This document shows, piece by piece, positions 34,254 through 45,654 of a DNA stretch of 64,000 nt. The notes under the pieces are model-generated. The model was not told the origin of the DNA, searched no databases, and was given only the letters and a program-made list of their open reading frames with translations. This DNA is from Nothopassalora personata. Its lineage: Eukaryota > Ascomycota > Dothideomycetes > Mycosphaerellales > Mycosphaerellaceae. The stretch lies in NCBI GenBank assembly GCA_033816765.1, contig CM066287.1, positions 1,488,001-1,552,000 of the forward strand, read 5' to 3'. The first letter of the stretch is position 1. The number at the start of each line of letters is the position of its first letter. Position numbers and translations under genes: made by a program.

Positions 34254-34802
34254 CTAGTCAAGCTCACCCTTCTCTGCCATCTCCCTCATGGCCACAATAC
34301 TACTATGCACCGCCAACTTCGCACCTTCCACTGACTGCTTCCACTTCTCCTTATGCTCTTCACTCCCCTCCACAACATCAGGATACCTCCACTCAAATAT
34401 GTAGATCATCTGCATATCCTTTTCCTCCAAGCTTTCGCCATCCGAGATTGTGTTCGTGATCAGGGCGCCGGAGGGTTGCCAGAAGTCGACCTACTGACAA
34501 TCGTTAGACATCACGTGGGAGGCATCCATGTTTCTTCTCTTACTTACCTTGGTAGGATAATAACTCTTACAAACTTCTTTCACGCTCATCGCTGGGTGTC
34601 CAGGTCGTTCTTTGAAATGTGCTTCGCGAACGACTTCGTTCTCTTTCTCCGAGAGGACGTCACAGTCGCTGATGATGGGGACGAAGTCTTGCGCTTGACG
34701 GATTTTGCGCTGGAGGCCTTTCCAGACTTGGTCGCGGGTAAGGACTGGGGTCGCGTTGGGTGGGTTGATGGGTTCGGTGTAGGCGCAATTTATGGTGACC
34801 AT
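34254..34802 (-). CDS. DUF1857 family protein (2 exons)
   Basis: Exon 1 is 34548-34802 and exon 2 is 34254-34490. The 57-bp intron has gtaagta and tag ends and preserves the frame. The product has 163 residues. It starts MVTINCAYTEPINPP and contains LTRDQVWKGLQRKIR, a pattern I associate with the fungal DUF1857 family (Bet v 1-like fold, sometimes called AtaL-like). Members are small single-domain proteins; some sit in secondary-metabolite clusters, but no biosynthetic neighbours are seen here. An open frame extends upstream of the chosen start to 35012, but that part has no family similarity and looks like 5' UTR. The function is unknown. Confidence 0.8.
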
Positions 34803-35394
34803 CTTGGCTACGGCTGGAGCTGTTGTTGCTGGGTGAGTTTCGCTAGATGAGTTACTTGCTTCGTTATCAGAGTGGAAAATGTGCCTTGTACGATACTGGG
34901 ACGACGTGAAGGAATATTGCAGAGATATACCTTTGCAACAATCAACTGCTGCACGATAATTTCCAATGCACCGGCCGTACAGCTCTAGCCGAATCCCGCC
35001 AAACCCTACCATTGAAGAGCATGCCCCGGGTGGGCTGAGGTAATGATGCAGGTGCTACACGCTTTCGGTCTTGGTGGAGAGGCCGACTTGGCAGACACGC
35101 CAAGAGTAGGTCCGGACATAAAACTCCACTTCAGCTGAAGGACCACGATATGGTAATGCCAAGAACGAACTGCTTGGGCTGGCAAAGAAATACTTTTGAG
35201 TATGTACTGTTCGCTGGTGGATCACGTAACCCCCCTGGGTATTGCCTCGCTGCTCGCTGGCTCATCTTGTGTACCATCCACACCAATCATCAACACTTCG
35301 AGATCGTAAGTCATAAAATCGTCCGGTCCGCATGCCTTCGACAAATCATAAACGCCGCCGCCAAAAGCAATCGATGGTCGTCGAGATCAAGTCC
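34803..35394. other. Intergenic
   Basis: It contains the 5' flank of the DUF1857 gene and the 3' flank of the secreted-protein gene. I see no further gene, RNA or repeat. Confidence 0.5.
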
Positions 35395-35831
35395 TTATCC
35401 GCATGTTGGAGGTGGGTAGGAGGTTGTAGCCACGCAGAAGTTTGCATCAAAGCACCTAGGCCCAGTCAGTACAGTTTCCAAGGGCCATTGCGTTGCGCAG
35501 AAAGAGCCTACCCTCCATAACGCTTCCGCGCCAGGCCACTTCCACAGTCCATCATGGTCACCAGGTCCACGCATTTGGATGACGGCACGCATGCCGGATT
35601 GCCACCGGGTGCCTCAGGTGGAAGTGTCGGCGCAGCTGTGGTGACAGAGCTTGTGCTGGTGCTGGTGTTGTTGCTGTGACTGAGCCAGCTGGCTGTTGCA
35701 GTACCGGTAGAGTCTTGCCTCTCTAGAATTGCGCCTGGTCGTGCTGCTGCAATGCGAGATGGGACGTCATCAAGTCTGGGCACGGCTGCAGCGGCGGCGC
35801 ATCCGAAAAAGAGTATGAGTGAGCCCTTCAT
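35395..35831 (-). CDS. Small secreted cysteine-rich protein (2 exons), effector-like
   Basis: Exon 1 (35512-35831) and exon 2 (35395-35455) are joined across a 56-bp intron with gtaggc and ctag ends. The result is a 126-residue protein. Residues 1 to about 16 form a signal peptide (MKGSLILFFGCAAAAA). A Ser/Thr-rich middle (TSTSTSSVTT) and a C-terminal domain with six cysteines follow. Three of the six are in exon 1 and three in exon 2, which supports the intron: without it the frame stops four residues after the splice. Six cysteines allow three disulfides, as in many small secreted fungal proteins. I recognise no named family. It could be a plant- or host-interaction effector or a cell-wall protein; that is inference from size, secretion and cysteine content. 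Confidence 0.68.
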
Positions 35832-36523
35832 GATGTTGTTGTGGTCGAAGCTTCTTCTTTAAGATGGGCAAAGAATTCGATGAAGGCGATGAAATGATAG
35901 GGTGACCTGGATTTTTGGTTTATTATGCTCCGAGAGCCTGGAGCGGAAAGCAGTCAACTTATGAGTCTGGTGAAGATCAGCATACCACCACAACCCGTTA
36001 AATTTTGTGGGCTTGGCGATGTATACTGCACCACACACTTTCTGTCTCGCAACGTGGTGGCCAAGGTCGTCATCGGCGATCAGTATCTGAAGAAACTAAT
36101 CTTAGGTAGTACGAGCTTGGATCGCAGGAATGCGATGCCAGGGAGTGGGAAGATCTCGCACCAATGACCCGGTCCACGTCCGCTCTTGATGATTAGGAGG
36201 CCCTTGAACGAGGACACATCTAGCGATGAGTACACCTTGCTGGTCCCGTAATGAGAGACATCGGTAATTGGCGTCGGGTTTCACCTTCTCACGCATGAAG
36301 ACGAGGGTCAAGTATAGCGATCGGCAATATTGACTCCGCTTCAGTAAGCAAGAATGTTGAAGTCCACATACCAGGGCGATGAACCCAAGGGGACTCCTCA
36401 TATTCGTTCGCCATGCGGTGTTAGTGTCGTACGGCAGGCTGGAGGTGGCTCCGGGAACCATGCGAGGTTAGATTCAGCAAGGAGAAACTTGGCTCGTCAT
36501 ACAGTGCGGTATATACAAGCGTG
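35832..36523. other. Intergenic
   Basis: This lies between the secreted-protein gene and the M20 gene 3' end. A minus-strand open frame at 36102-36461 has no recognisable domain or signal. Nothing else is seen. Confidence 0.45.
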
Positions 36524-38095
36524 CTAGTGACCACCCATACCATGGCGTTTCTTCATCTCGTTGAACTCGCGTTTTGCTTCTATTAGCAGCTCAGGTCGTG
36601 TTAGAACGTCCACACCTGTCGCCTAACAACGACACTATTAGCGATGACCTGTTAAATGATGAACGGCGAGAAGACCGGCATAACATACCGCAAGTGCCTT
36701 CGCTACCTTCAGCGCGATATGGTGGGACTCTTCAGTCCTTGCAGCCTTCTCGAAATCAGGTGTGTGCGGGCCGCCAAGCGACTTGCCCTCCTTGTCTTCG
36801 CTACGTATCCAGAAGTTGGGCTGCGATGCAACGTCAACGAACGATCGTGTCATCCTCTCATCATGTTGCTTACACTTATGGATGGCATCTGATAGCTGAC
36901 GTTGCCTTGATCCGTACTTGCCATGGTGGAGCCGGATATCCAGTCAAGCTCGGGAGATGGAATGTCACCTCCTAGTGTGTTGAAGGCGCTTCTGTAGCAG
37001 GAAGCTGAACAAAAGTCAGTTGTTGCCGAGAGAACGTGGCAACGTCTCAGCAGTCACCGAGCGGAATAAACACAGCCAGTCGAGCAATCTGGCTCCGAGA
37101 CTCGTTGCCTTCAACTGCGCTTGGACGTTTTCTCACTCACCTAGGGCTTGGTTTGGCATGTGATCGTCATAGGCACCCTTTGGTGTGACTTTCAGAGTGG
37201 CGCCTGTGGCCAGGGCTCCCGCATCAAAACATTTCAGCACCCTGGCCTTCAATGCTTCAAGCCGCCTGCGGTTCTCTGACCGCACAACGAACATGCCAGC
37301 GCTGTACGCGTGGATGATGTTCGGCCGAAGCCCGCCATTGGTGATGTTGCCTTGGATGATATCGCCCGGTTCGGTCTGCTGTCTAAGCACACTGATGGCG
37401 TTGTAGGCAGATACCAACGCATCCAACGCATTGATGCCTTGCCATGGAGCAGCGGCAGCGTGCGCCTCCTTGCCGAAATATTCGACCCTGAAGCTTGCAT
37501 ACGCCGCAGTACGCATCAGAGCTGCATCGGGCGTGATCCCTGGGTGCGAGATGAGTGATACATCTACATCTTTGTAGGCGCCTGCATCCAGCAGCTTGAT
37601 CTTGCCGCCGCCACCTTCTTCAGCGGGCGTACCGTAAAGTACTACCTTTCCACCAAGATCATTGTCCATGGCAATCTTTGCGGCGGCCAAAGCAGCTCCT
37701 AGTGACGCAATGGCGATAAGATTGTGCCCACAGGCATGGCCAATGCCCTTCAAGGCATCGTACTCCGCGTTGAACGAGATCGTCGGCCCTTTCTTGCCAC
37801 TATCGTACACGGCAACAAATGCGGTCTTGATCTCGTACGCTGAAGGAGTTACCTTCCAACGAGGCTGGGTGGTGAGAAATCTTACAAGGGTTTCGTGGGC
37901 GTGGAACTCCTTGTATTGCAGCTCGGGATGATCATGTATCTCTAGCGACACCTGCCTGAGATCGTCGCTGATCGCATCGACATATTGCGAGATGCTGCTC
38001 AGGTGAAGGCTGTGCTCGTCTTGATGCTCTACCATGACGAAGTCTTCCATGTTGTTGTGTTGACGAAAGAGAGTTTCAGACGCGCGCGAAATCAT
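36524..38095 (-). CDS. M20 family amidohydrolase / metallopeptidase (4 exons)
   Basis: Exons at 37141-38095, 36874-37004, 36689-36820 and 36524-36622 give 438 residues, with introns of 136, 53 and 66 bp, all GT-AG and in frame. M20 enzymes hydrolyse amide bonds (amino-acid conjugates, dipeptides) with two metal ions. Seen here are the N-terminal LEIHDHPELQYKEF signature, the metal-binding GIGHACGHN (His124), PAEEGGGGK (catalytic/metal Glu), ISHPG, STDQGNVSYQMPS, GPHTPDFEKAAR, and the C-terminal PELLIEAKREF. This order matches the M20D2/ACY1L2-like group, usually 400-440 residues. A start at 38050 (MEDFVMVEHQ) is equally possible. The first exon alone looks like a truncated 320-residue ORF; the downstream exons show that the gene is complete. 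The substrate is unknown. Confidence 0.85.
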
Positions 38096-39758
38096 CGTCC
38101 GCGGGGCGCCTCGGCAAGAGCGGCCAGCCTCAAGCTCAAGAGACCACCACTTTGGCCCATCTTTCTCATGTCTTCAATCGCACGACATCGGCCTGGACAG
38201 CAGCGGCTCAGCACGATATCGGCATCAAAGTGGTACTTGGCTCAGCATTCCGTACCTCATCGACCGTGCTGCATCGCGCCTGCGGCTTTGATGTGGTACG
38301 AACGCGTTCACAACCTGCACCATCAACGGCGGCCTCCAGCACGCTGAGCGCTTGATGTTACTGAGCTCCGCATGTTGTGCATGAGCAAGAGGTCCGGGTC
38401 GGGTAATGGTGCAATGACACGGACGGCCCGTGTTTGCATGCGGCTGCATTCACTAGCAACCAGCAACGCGTGCTCCACGGCAGTTGGGCAGCTTCTTGAC
38501 ACGCTTTCTAAAACGCGTATCTGTTGACAATCTTCAGCATCCATCCTTACAGGTCAAGGTACTCACTCCGCGACCCTAGATTTGCCGCGGGACCCAACCT
38601 TTGGGAGCTCACAGGAACCCTCTCTGGCAGCGGTGTGCACCTTCCATCGCCGTAACGGCATCCTCCAGATCTACAGGCAACACCAGTTCCCTTCGGCACT
38701 GCCTCGTATGATCATAACGAGGCTCAACTTCGTCACTTTGTTGCTATCTCTGGACGCAACTCTCAGCCTTGTTTTATGCCCCTGGCGATCGGCGATGATA
38801 CCCGCTTGACCTATGGGCATTTCTTTTCCAACACCACGCATGTTCCACCGCCCATGTGGAAGAGCAACCCAAAGGCAACGCGACGGAACGAAGTGCGAGG
38901 ATTCTCGTCGGTTCTTCGGCAGAACCAGGTCGGTTCGGTACTTGCATGGATTCTGCTACAGTAACCTTCAATAGCGAATCACTGACACACAATGCTCGAA
39001 CAAGAGCGACCTTCTTACCATGAGCTCTGTGTACACGGAGCCGTCTCCTACAGGTTGCGATCATGAGCTCGGAATCTCAAATCAGCATCTTGAGCTGTTC
39101 TGTCGCATACTGTGAATATCTCACTGCTGTGCAGAGTGCGGGTCTTTCTCCGGGCCGGCTGCCTTGAAAAAGCTTCGCAGATCGGCTACGAACGACATGT
39201 CCCGATCGCAACTGTTTGCCCTGATCAGCACTGCTCAAGATGATTCCCAAGTCGCCAACACAAAGGCACTCTAGACCGCTGTTGTCCAGCTTCGAGGCTT
39301 CACGTAATCTCCAGGCGTTTGATTCTGGTAAGTTCCTCCCTGCGAAGCCCTGTCCATGCACGTCTTGGGGACAAGATTCAAACCTGGCTTAGCCATGTCG
39401 TTCCGTAGCTGAACTCTCCCGCGGGCCCAGGACTCTTTTATGCGTTATGAGAGGTTGCTCAGCAGAGTGCGTGTCTATGACCGTCAGTGACACAAGAAGT
39501 GATCTTCGATGATGGTGTCACATTTCTGTGCCCTTGGGTTGTTTATGCCTCTGGTCGCCTGCTGACGTCGACTTTACTTCCCCCTCATGATCCTCATAAC
39601 ATCTACAGGAACTGAACAAAACAAACTGAACAAGGCATACTGCTCACGATGGCTCGGGCGGAGAGCACCCAGCACCACCACGGCGGATCCCTGTTTGTCT
39701 CGCCTGACAGTCTCATGCTCAACAATGACTTGAGCGCTGGTCGGAACGATCAAGAACA
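38096..39758. other. Intergenic region of 1.6 kb
   Basis: No gene can be supported. Open frames of 60-96 codons occur on both strands without domains or spliced continuation. A 68-codon frame at 39649-39855, starting MARAESTQHHHGG, lies just upstream of the bHLH gene and could be a 5' exon or an upstream ORF. Confidence 0.45.
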
Positions 39759-40670
39759 TTGCCATGTCGGCACGAATGCACAATCACATCATCAAAGCGT
39801 TTGTGCGCCATTTCGATCTCTGGGCCAAGCTGTCCAAGATTTCACCTCAAGCTGACAGCAACCATAGGGGAGGCGCAACAGCGACATGAAAGACCAATGC
39901 TTCCGTTACACTATGTGTCCGAGTGGTCCATTCCAACCCAGAATTCTTTTCGCCACAACCTACCTCCGACCCCCCTCTCGCCATTCAGACCATTAAACCC
40001 TTTGTCCCAGGATGCCAAGGCCGCATTCCCGTGCACAGGAACTGCAGACGACTGCTGGAACCTGGAGTTGTGTCCCAAGCACCGGCAGTGGCCGAAGGTG
40101 GAACAGCCACCGACACCTCCAGAAATGATGGACTCGAGACCAATGCCGCATAACCCACGCCGGAGAAGCGCACCTGCATCGGATTTGGAGCCACCACCAG
40201 CGAAGATGAAACGCCACGTTACTGAACCAGAGGAAGCAGATCCAGAAATCTCCGGTCGATTCCATCGTTCATCCATGTCCAGGGATAACCGTGCGAACGT
40301 ACCCAGAGGCAGAGTCCCGCATAACCTCGTCGAGCGTCGCTATCGGGACAATCTCAACAACCAAATTGAAGCTCTGCGCCTGACATTGCCCTCACTCCGG
40401 GACGCGCAGCCATGTCTCGATGCCATGGAAGATCCTTCCGGGCCAAGAATGCCATCCAAGGCTGTCATCATTTCCACCGCCGCGACTTACATCAAAGATA
40501 TGGAGAATGAGCGAGCCAGACTACTAGCGGCCAACACGGCGTTACAAGAGCAGGTCAGCAGTCTCAAGAAGCTGGTGGGTTGTGATGACTGCTCGATCTT
40601 GCAGTATCTGAACGCTATGCAGGTGAATGCGCACGTGGTGGGTGACGCTGGACTGCGTACACCGAGCTGA
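39759..40670 (+). CDS. SREBP-like basic helix-loop-helix transcription factor
   Basis: A single exon encodes up to 303 residues. A start at 39897 (MLPLHYVSEWSIP, 257 residues) looks more natural, because the 46 residues before it are cysteine-rich and lack similarity to anything I know. The middle is proline-rich (PPTPLSPF, QPPTPPEMM) with a basic KMKRH/RRR region. The bHLH begins near residue 183: the basic region HNLVERRYRDNLN has His, Glu and Arg for E-box contact and the Tyr that marks the SREBP subgroup. A long loop follows, then helix 2 (SKAVIISTAATYIKDMENE) and a leucine-zipper-like tail. There are no membrane segments, so it is not a full membrane-bound SREBP. It is probably a nuclear regulator; the targets are unknown. 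Confidence 0.85.
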   Translation: MPCRHECTITSSKRLCAISISGPSCPRFHLKLTATIGEAQQRHERPMLPLHYVSEWSIPTQNSFRHNLPPTPLSPFRPLNPLSQDAKAAFPCTGTADDCWNLELCPKHRQWPKVEQPPTPPEMMDSRPMPHNPRRRSAPASDLEPPPAKMKRHVTEPEEADPEISGRFHRSSMSRDNRANVPRGRVPHNLVERRYRDNLNNQIEALRLTLPSLRDAQPCLDAMEDPSGPRMPSKAVIISTAATYIKDMENERARLLAANTALQEQVSSLKKLVGCDDCSILQYLNAMQVNAHVVGDAGLRTPS

Positions 40671-42112
40671 ACGGATATGGATATGCGGACATGATTCCGA
40701 ATCGACGGTAGCTGAGTACGAGATGAAGCAACAGCGTCGGCTGCTTGTCCAGATGATCGAGGAAAGACGACGAAAATCTGCAGCTCGCCGCTGTCTAAAA
40801 TTCATGTTCACATCTTATTTGAGGTTAGCGATGCGTTCAGGTGCAATGGGATGGAATCAAATCGAATGGGAAGACAATACTGTGACTTTTGGACATGGAG
40901 ACCTGGTTGGGAACTGAAGTTGAAAATAGATATCCATGAGAATGAACGACTTGAGACTGTCTCAAGATCACCGGCAAACGCCTGATCGTTGTTCAAGCGT
41001 GAGGTCGCATGTCACTTTTTCGGTAATGATACGAAGCCCATGCCAAGAATCTCGAAGCCGTTGTGACGGAACGGTCAGAGCTCAACGTCCGGTTCGCAAG
41101 GACCGAATCTAGATGTCCTTGGACGCATGGGGCTGTGGCCGCGGTACAGGTTTCCGGAAGGACCCCGGAAGGACGGGATCGATGACGAGGAACTTGTGGC
41201 AGTTTTTTCTGCATTCAGGATGTTTGGTCTGGCAGTTGCGGTTGTGTGCAACAGCTCGAAAGAGAAACAACACTCGGTGGGATTGTTTGACTGTTCCGCC
41301 GAACGATTGGAGCGTGCTGCGTGAGGCGTTCCTGGTCCATGGGCGAATGTGCTGCAGTCGTCCTGGTTGGTCGACTTGACGAAACGGAGTTACCAGGTCA
41401 ACACGGCTGTTGGATGCAGACACGATTCGAGGCCGTATACCAATAGTGTGTCAGAACGGTGAAAAAAAGGAGAGAATCCAGTGGAGGTAATTTTGGTGAA
41501 CTTCGAGGACTCGAGTTCCCTGCGGAAGCCAAGGCATTGCCGAAGCTCATAGTCGTCCATGATTGGTTCTTGTAGGTTCTTGTAGGCTCGGGCGTCTTAT
41601 GATTGCAACTTTAATAGATAGAAACAGGTGCATTGTTCTCGAACAGGACATGTCCTGGTAGAGCCACGCGCTCAGTCACCAGCCATCATTCTTCGACTCG
41701 TTTTACGAGCGGAGAGAAAGAGGACGACGACGTCGACGGTGACGACACCCACGGGGGGTTGCCGTTTGGTGTTTCAAACACGACAGGCAGGAGCTTGGTA
41801 GATTGAGGCTGATCTGGACGTCGCGTTGAGACGGAGACGGTTCAGCAGCGTTGGCTGCATGCAACCTTGGAACTTCGCTGCATGCAAGTGTGGAAGCAGG
41901 TTCGCGACATCCATCTTCGGCTCTCTGGATGTGGCATCGGTTGTCGGAAAAGAGACTACAACGACTTTGGGACGATCGGTGCTGGTAGTTGGCACGTTGG
42001 GTCTATGCCTTGCGGCGTGATTCGGGCTGGTTAGTTCTATCGGCGTGATTCGGGGGTTTGTGCTGGAAACGACGACAGCCAGTGCAACGCACGAACACGA
42101 CGTCACACAAGC
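40671..42112. other. Intergenic region of 1.4 kb
   Basis: It holds the 3' flank of the bHLH gene and the 5' region of the TeaR-like gene. ORFs here on both strands lack domains. No RNA gene or repeat was recognised. Confidence 0.45.
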
Positions 42113-43840
42113 ATGGCAGCCACGCACAATAGCGGGGCATGGAGCTATGCCGTCCCGTTGGACGAGATGGATGGTAACGCCAGACATCTGCCGCATCGAC
42201 GGGACACGATGGGCGATGCCGAGGACGGGGGCAAGAAGGTGCGGGAGAAACGACCGAGTGCTTGGGGTCTGATGTCCGACTCGGAGACGACCAAGCAGAG
42301 GAGGACGTCGATGCGACAGAACCACACCGCCGCCGGCCGGAAACGTTCGCGCAATCAGCTACGAGACATGCGTCAGCGGCAAGATGAGAACAATGAGCTG
42401 CCGGGAGTGGACGACTCGGCGTGGATACACCGGGACAAACTGGCGCAGATCGAGATCCAGGAGATGGCAGAGGCGGGCATAAGTGTCCGCCCTTCTCGAC
42501 GCTCAGAGAGCGCTGGTCCTCACGATACGGGGAGCGGGCGCTCCCTCAGTCGCTCCAGCACGCATCGCCTACGAAGTCGCACGAGCCAGACCCGTCAGAA
42601 TGACATCAGCAACGACGTGGATTATGCCGATGCGTACCCTGCCCACGGCGACGAATTTCCTCGCAAACGCGTTCCGACCGTCCCTCCAGCAGCACATGAA
42701 GAGCCAGAGCCAGAGTCCATGCCACAAGAGCACCACCCTGCTGCAGATGCTGACTACAATCCGTACAGAGACGCTGACTTTCGCAATCCAGACGAGGTTG
42801 CTCGTGAGCGACAAGCATATAAAGGGCAGGTGGCTAGGCCAAGTACGTCTCGCATACCTGTGTCAAGAGTGTCACCAGTACCCGTCCCAAAGGACATTGC
42901 AGACAGAGACTCGCCTCTACCTCGAAGTCGTGCAGGCAGCCAGAATTGGGGTTCTAGCTTTGACGAGATGCGTAATGCCCGCAAGATTCGAAGTCCTAGT
43001 GTGAGCAGTGCAATCTTGCTGGATTCTGACCCGGAGAAGTTGGAGAAGTCGAAAACGCTACCATCCGGGAGCTCTTCAAACAAGAACTCGTCAAATGATG
43101 AGTACAGTCCGCCGAAGAGCCGCGTGCCCACAAAAGCAACGCCTGGCTCGAGGAAGCCTTCCATCCCGACGGCCACGAGCAACAAACCTGATACATCGCA
43201 CCAGAACAAGCGGGCAGTGTCTGGTGCAACCGGCCAACGACCTGGATCTAGCTCAGGTCGAGCGCAAAAGCCACGACCGTCTTCTGGCCGGCATTCTCCA
43301 CCCGAAGGCGAAGCGCCTTGGATTGCGGGCATGTACAAGCCAGATCCGCGGTTGCCACCCGAGGAGCAAATGGTGCCAACGCATGCGAAGCGGATGATGC
43401 AGGAACAGTGGGAGCGGGAGGGCAAGTCTGGTACTGTGTATGACCGCTACTTCAACCTGTTGAACGACGAGCAGCCTCCCAGGCCGAAAGTGCCCGTCTT
43501 GGATCCGCAATCCTTATCACCACTTATGCCGAGGAGCCCTTCACCTCAGAAGAATCGACCATCACCGAACGGGTCTGCAAATGGAGGGCCTTGGCCACTG
43601 AGTCCCACGAAGTCTGACTCTCGCAGCGATGCCGGCAGCGTCCGACCAGGAACCAGTGGCGGCTACAAAATCACGCCTACGATTCCCTCTTCACCGCATA
43701 TACAGCGCTCCAACCCAGCATCACCAATCCCACCAGCGGCAGAACCGACCATGGGCCACAGCACCACACCGCGGGTCCCTGATCTGGATGAGAAGGAGGA
43801 AGCCAAGCCAAAGAAGGCTTGCTGCTGTGTGATGATGTAG
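42113..43840 (+). CDS. teaR: TeaR/Mod5-like prenylated cell-end polarity protein
   Basis: An intronless gene encodes 575 residues. Almost all of it is low-complexity and disordered (Ser, Pro, Arg rich). One conserved block sits near residues 400-445 (APWIAGMYKPDPRLPPEEQ, then a VPTHAKRMMQEQWEREGK segment), and the protein ends in CCCVMM. The last four residues, CVMM, form a CaaX box for farnesylation, and the two preceding cysteines could be palmitoylated. This layout matches TeaR of Aspergillus and Mod5 of fission yeast, membrane anchors for the Tea1/TeaA cell-end marker at hyphal tips. The family call rests on my memory of the MYKPDPRLPP block plus the CaaX end. The first Met was chosen; MDGNARHLPH slightly downstream is an alternative. 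The gene is the last one before the right transposon nest. Confidence 0.75.
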   Translation: MAATHNSGAWSYAVPLDEMDGNARHLPHRRDTMGDAEDGGKKVREKRPSAWGLMSDSETTKQRRTSMRQNHTAAGRKRSRNQLRDMRQRQDENNELPGVDDSAWIHRDKLAQIEIQEMAEAGISVRPSRRSESAGPHDTGSGRSLSRSSTHRLRSRTSQTRQNDISNDVDYADAYPAHGDEFPRKRVPTVPPAAHEEPEPESMPQEHHPAADADYNPYRDADFRNPDEVARERQAYKGQVARPSTSRIPVSRVSPVPVPKDIADRDSPLPRSRAGSQNWGSSFDEMRNARKIRSPSVSSAILLDSDPEKLEKSKTLPSGSSSNKNSSNDEYSPPKSRVPTKATPGSRKPSIPTATSNKPDTSHQNKRAVSGATGQRPGSSSGRAQKPRPSSGRHSPPEGEAPWIAGMYKPDPRLPPEEQMVPTHAKRMMQEQWEREGKSGTVYDRYFNLLNDEQPPRPKVPVLDPQSLSPLMPRSPSPQKNRPSPNGSANGGPWPLSPTKSDSRSDAGSVRPGTSGGYKITPTIPSSPHIQRSNPASPIPPAAEPTMGHSTTPRVPDLDEKEEAKPKKACCCVMM

Positions 43841-44628
43841 CCACATTCCCTTCACCACAGACCTTTACCACATTCAACAGGGATCCCGACACCGCGACGA
43901 CACACACAACTATTTTCCTTTTGTACATCATCATCGATCACAACTTTTCGACTGGACCTTGGCCCTGACGACTGTGCTTTACTTTTACTACTACTGGAGC
44001 CTGGATTGGATCGGACATGATCGAGAGCATATGTGTCATTAGCTGTGCTATAACCCCCCACACACGAGCGCTGAGACACGTGAAGAGAAGAGATTATCCC
44101 GAGCCGACGATTCGGTCGGCGTAGGAGAGGATTCGTTCTGATTTGATAGCGTTCAGCGTCGGCACAGAAGATGTCCTTTTTGTACTTTTGTTTCCGTTTA
44201 TATTGTATGGCGTTTGTTGGCGCATGGAGGAAGTAAGATGGTGGGTGCTACAGGGTAGCCGCCCTTTTCTTGGGCATGGAGGAAACATGGGGAGCAGAAG
44301 GTGGAGGGAGGGCATGAGGAGTAAGATGCCAAAGCGAATAGTATGTAAAGAGCAGATTGATACTGAAGAAAGGGAAAGGGTCGCGAGATCTCTGGATTTC
44401 GTGCATAGCCCAGCCATCTCTACGATCTTCTCACCTACCGTCAAATGGGGAACGGAAGGTCGAACCGAAGCCTCAAGCCGGTGTTGTAAATAGGTATTTG
44501 ACGAGTACAAGCTTCCAGATTGAAACGATAGGGTGGATTAGTAGCCCTTATAAATTGCTATAGGGTGTAAGACTATCTAGCTATAGAAACAGTGTAATAT
44601 AGTATGTGTGTGCTAAGTCCTAACTAAT
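43841..44628. other. 3' flank of teaR and boundary to the right nest
   Basis: About 680 bp of normal composition gives way near 44520 to CpA/TpG-poor sequence, about 100 bp before the first LTR. No gene was recognised; a 116-codon frame at 44143-44493 has no features. Confidence 0.45.
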
Positions 44629-44945
44629 TGTTAGGAACCGCTATACGTCATCCTAACCGGGCTTAGATCTTTATAGTAATGTCTCTAACTCGTTAAGAAG
44701 GTAGTGGTCCTAAACAGTATATAGTGTATACTTGAAATAAGTTGAGTACGAAGCTCCTATCTACTCGTAAAGAAGCGTCGTCTATATAGTACTATATCTT
44801 AGCGTAACTAATTAAACTAATTAGACTAATTACTAAGCACACTAATTAGACTAAGCGCTTAGTTACTAAGGTCTCTAAGCTAATTAGTTTCGGATTCTTC
44901 CGCAAAATAAGTAGTTATAATTCCTTAGAATCTCGGACCGTAATA
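44629..44945 (-). repeat. Relic-E 3' LTR
   Basis: This 317-bp RIPped LTR runs from tgttaggaaccg to gaccgtaata. It shares the core tatatag/acgacgcttctttacgagtag block and the U5 part with the LTRs at 56929 and 59029; its U3 differs. Confidence 0.8.
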
Positions 44946-45023
44946 CTATCCCCCTTCTAGCCTAGTTCCGTCCCGGAACTCTTATATAAGCCCGCTAGTC
45001 CTCGTCGTTACCTAGGCATCGTA

Positions 45024-45605
45024 ATGTCTTCCTCCTCTAAAAGTTCCGTTCGTCGATAAGCCCTCGCTATCGACATACAACGATCCGGTATTAAGATAGC
45101 CCCCTACTATTACTATCGGTCCGCTCGAGTCGCTACTACCGAGTAGCGCCTAAAATGTATCGTTTCGCCCCGGTCGGGAAAATGTTCGGAGTACGTAAGG
45201 AAGGGTTATTCTAATTGCGACGTAACCCTATCCGTACCCGAGTAGACGAGGTTTTGCGACATTCGTAATAGCCTCTAGCGAGATCTCGAGCGTGCGGAGG
45301 AGAAAGAGGTAGAGCTTCTCTATTAGTAGGCCGAGCTCGCTTAGCGTATTATTCGCTAGAAGGCGAAGAAAATCCGTCTTCGTAAGTAACTTCGCCTCGC
45401 ATCCGGTAAGGCCGACGATACTATAGTAAAGGAGCTCGAAGACCTTAAGGCGGTAGAAGAGGAAGAGATAAGGGAGTCCGCTAGTATAGAAAGCGTACCG
45501 TCGTCTAAGGACTTCGATCCTTAGTAGATGTCGGTTTAGGACTAGGAGTAGTTATACGATCCCTCCTTTCCTTAGGTCGTGCCTCCTCTAGCCTTATCGT
45601 CGTAA
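45024..45605 (+). pseudogene. Relic-E antisense ORF relic (Zn2Cys6-like)
   Basis: A 194-codon frame opens with ATG at 45024, 79 bp from the LTR, and ends TAA 45603-45605, with no frameshift but several RIP-type stops. It aligns along its length with the intact ORF at 61576-62163: IVSPRSGKCSE at the cluster, RAEEKEVELL and KKIRLRKQLRLASGKADD (with RIPped codons) in the coiled coil, and DPSFPVVPPLALSS-like C-terminus. Three cysteine positions near the first half of the cluster now read tyrosine. Confidence 0.8.
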
Positions 45606-45654
45606 GTCGTTGTTCTAGTAGTCTTTTATCCGTTACTATTATTAACTTCTATTT

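Noticed and set aside
36102..36461. 119-codon minus-strand frame between the secreted protein and the M20 gene
   Set aside because: No signal peptide, domain or splice continuation; not part of the M20 gene, whose stop is at 36524-36526.
37133..38095. M20 protein as a truncated 320-residue pseudogene
   Set aside because: Three further exons with good splice signals restore the conserved C-terminal domain.
39649..39855. Possible first exon of the bHLH gene
   Set aside because: No convincing splice pair joins it to the main frame; kept only as a possible upstream ORF.
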